NCBI RefSeq assembly: GCF_002934005.1 | Contig: NZ_PGEM01000066.1 | Coordinates: 1 to 44,065, forward strand | Origin: Cuspidothrix issatschenkoi CHARLIE-1 | Lineage (GTDB): Bacteria > Cyanobacteriota > Cyanobacteriia > Cyanobacteriales > Nostocaceae | Length of the DNA: 44,065 nucleotides | Reading direction: 5' to 3' | In this document: positions 43,697 through 44,065 of the stretch, one piece after another | Layout of the letters: each line of letters begins with the position of its first letter | How positions within the stretch are numbered: position 1 is the stretch's first letter | Program-made: the position numbers and the translations under genes | The notes under the pieces: model-generated | What the model was told of the DNA's origin: nothing | Database searches by the model: none | What the model saw: only the letters and a program-made list of their open reading frames with translations

Positions 43697-43922
43697 TAGG
43701 GTTTGCTGAATAAAGCTATAACCGTTTATTAATAGGGGTTTCGCGGATTTTAAGAACAAGTAAGTGCAAGATTTTGGCAAATGGAGTCTCAAAACAGTTG
43801 CATTTTTCCTTGTCGGGTCGGGTCGGATATGAGAAATTGAGGATATTCAGATAGTTGAAACTGTTCCCTGTTCCCTGTTCCCTGTTCCCTCTCCTCACAG
43901 ACAACTTTTTCAGCAAACCCTA
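43697..43922. mobile_element. 226-bp element with TAGGGTTTGCTGA ends
   Basis: A perfect 13-bp terminal inverted repeat, TAGGGTTTGCTGA and TCAGCAAACCCTA. It looks like the end pair of a larger insertion sequence whose transposase has been lost, now filled with unrelated sequence including a heptamer repeat. Its right end lies 13 bp upstream of the tRNA-Ser -10 box. Confidence 0.65.
43863..43890. repeat. heptamer tandem repeat GTTCCCT x4
   Basis: Four perfect GTTCCCT units inside the element at 43697-43922. This is a classic short tandem heptamer repeat of Nostocales. Confidence 0.8.
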
Positions 43923-43935
43923 TCTACAGTTATGT

Positions 43936-43941
43936 TATAAT
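43936..43941 (+). promoter_or_regulatory. -10 box candidate for tRNA-Ser
   Basis: TATAAT lies 41 bp before the first tRNA base. No well-spaced -35 box is visible; the upstream sequence is the end of a mobile element. Confidence 0.35.
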
Positions 43942-43982
43942 TGCAGTCAGCACTTGTGAAACGAAAACTTCACGTTTGTCTT

Positions 43983-44065
43983 GGAGAGGTGTCCGAGTGG
44001 TTGATGGTGACGCACTCGAAATGCGTTTTGGGGCAACTCAACGGGGGTTCGAATCCCCCCCTCTC
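43983..44065 (+). tRNA. tRNA-Ser (anticodon CGA), truncated by the window end
   Basis: The acceptor strand is GGAGAGG, the anticodon loop CTCGAAA gives CGA, a long variable arm is present as in class II tRNAs, and the T-arm is GGGGGTTCGAATCCCCC. The final CCTCTC pairs with six of the seven acceptor bases; the last acceptor base and the discriminator lie beyond the window. Confidence 0.92.

Noticed and set aside
43716-43916. Minus-strand open frame of 66 codons in the element upstream of tRNA-Ser
   Set aside because: It is made largely of the GTTCCCT heptamer repeat read backwards and of the element end; there is no ribosome site and no family pattern.

Overview
The window reads as the chromosome of a filamentous, AT-rich cyanobacterium of the Nostocales (Anabaena/Dolichospermum/Aphanizomenon type). 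Evidence: the HIP1 octamer GCGATCGC recurs, the photoprotection pair OCP + FRP is present, as are a bifunctional PyrF-PyrE protein, a probable NdbB, plastid-shared DUF2499/DUF3593 proteins, and many short palindromic and heptamer repeats. The species assignment is inference; the gene families are read from the protein sequences.

Layout. (1) 1-1.9 kb: a tightly coupled small-gene cassette (DUF4365 protein, partner, VapB-like antitoxin, broken VapC toxin) littered with miniature elements. (2) 2.0-9.2 kb: a membrane Ser/Thr kinase (-), MurJ lipid II flippase (+), FRP and OCP (-), MgtE magnesium channel (+). (3) 9.26-21.88 kb: a restriction-modification island, all on the minus strand. It holds three paralogous Eco57I-like adenine methyltransferase genes plus a separate type II methyltransferase/endonuclease pair. 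Only the promoter-proximal paralogue (18065-21880) has an N-terminal PD-(D/E)XK nuclease domain. The other two are precise nuclease-less versions with the same leader and the same first two codons. All three differ completely in the target-recognition half but share nearly identical sequence before it and a short shared tail after it. This looks like a specificity-cassette (shuffling) system and is the main discovery candidate. (4) 22-25.2 kb: two Uma2-type nuclease-fold genes, a DUF29 gene and a cysteine desulfurase. (5) 25.3-31.2 kb: a PLD/EF-hand/helix-hairpin-helix lipoprotein, PyrF-PyrE, a GNAT acetyltransferase, NdbB-like oxidoreductase and a HAD hydrolase. (6) 31.3-34.1 kb: a NACHT NTPase with pentapeptide repeats. 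(7) 34.3-37.6 kb: IlvH, HisA, DUF3593/DUF2499 membrane pair and a CsaB-like pyruvyl transferase. (8) 38.1-39.9 kb: a group of small membrane proteins (TM2, YggT, lmo0937-like, others). (9) 40.1-43.5 kb: a copper-type P1B ATPase and a TIGR01777 epimerase. The window ends inside a tRNA-Ser(CGA).

The miniature elements are unusually informative. A 153-bp element (239-391, 9000-9152) is flanked by TTA at both copies, and each insertion has an uninterrupted paralogous site elsewhere in the window. A second family with AGGACTTACGC ends (three copies) shows 7-bp target duplications. One copy adds 92 + 7 = 99 bp, exactly 33 codons, in frame inside the antitoxin gene. No HIP1 site lies between about 8.49 and 24.40 kb, consistent with foreign or restriction-selected sequence in the island.
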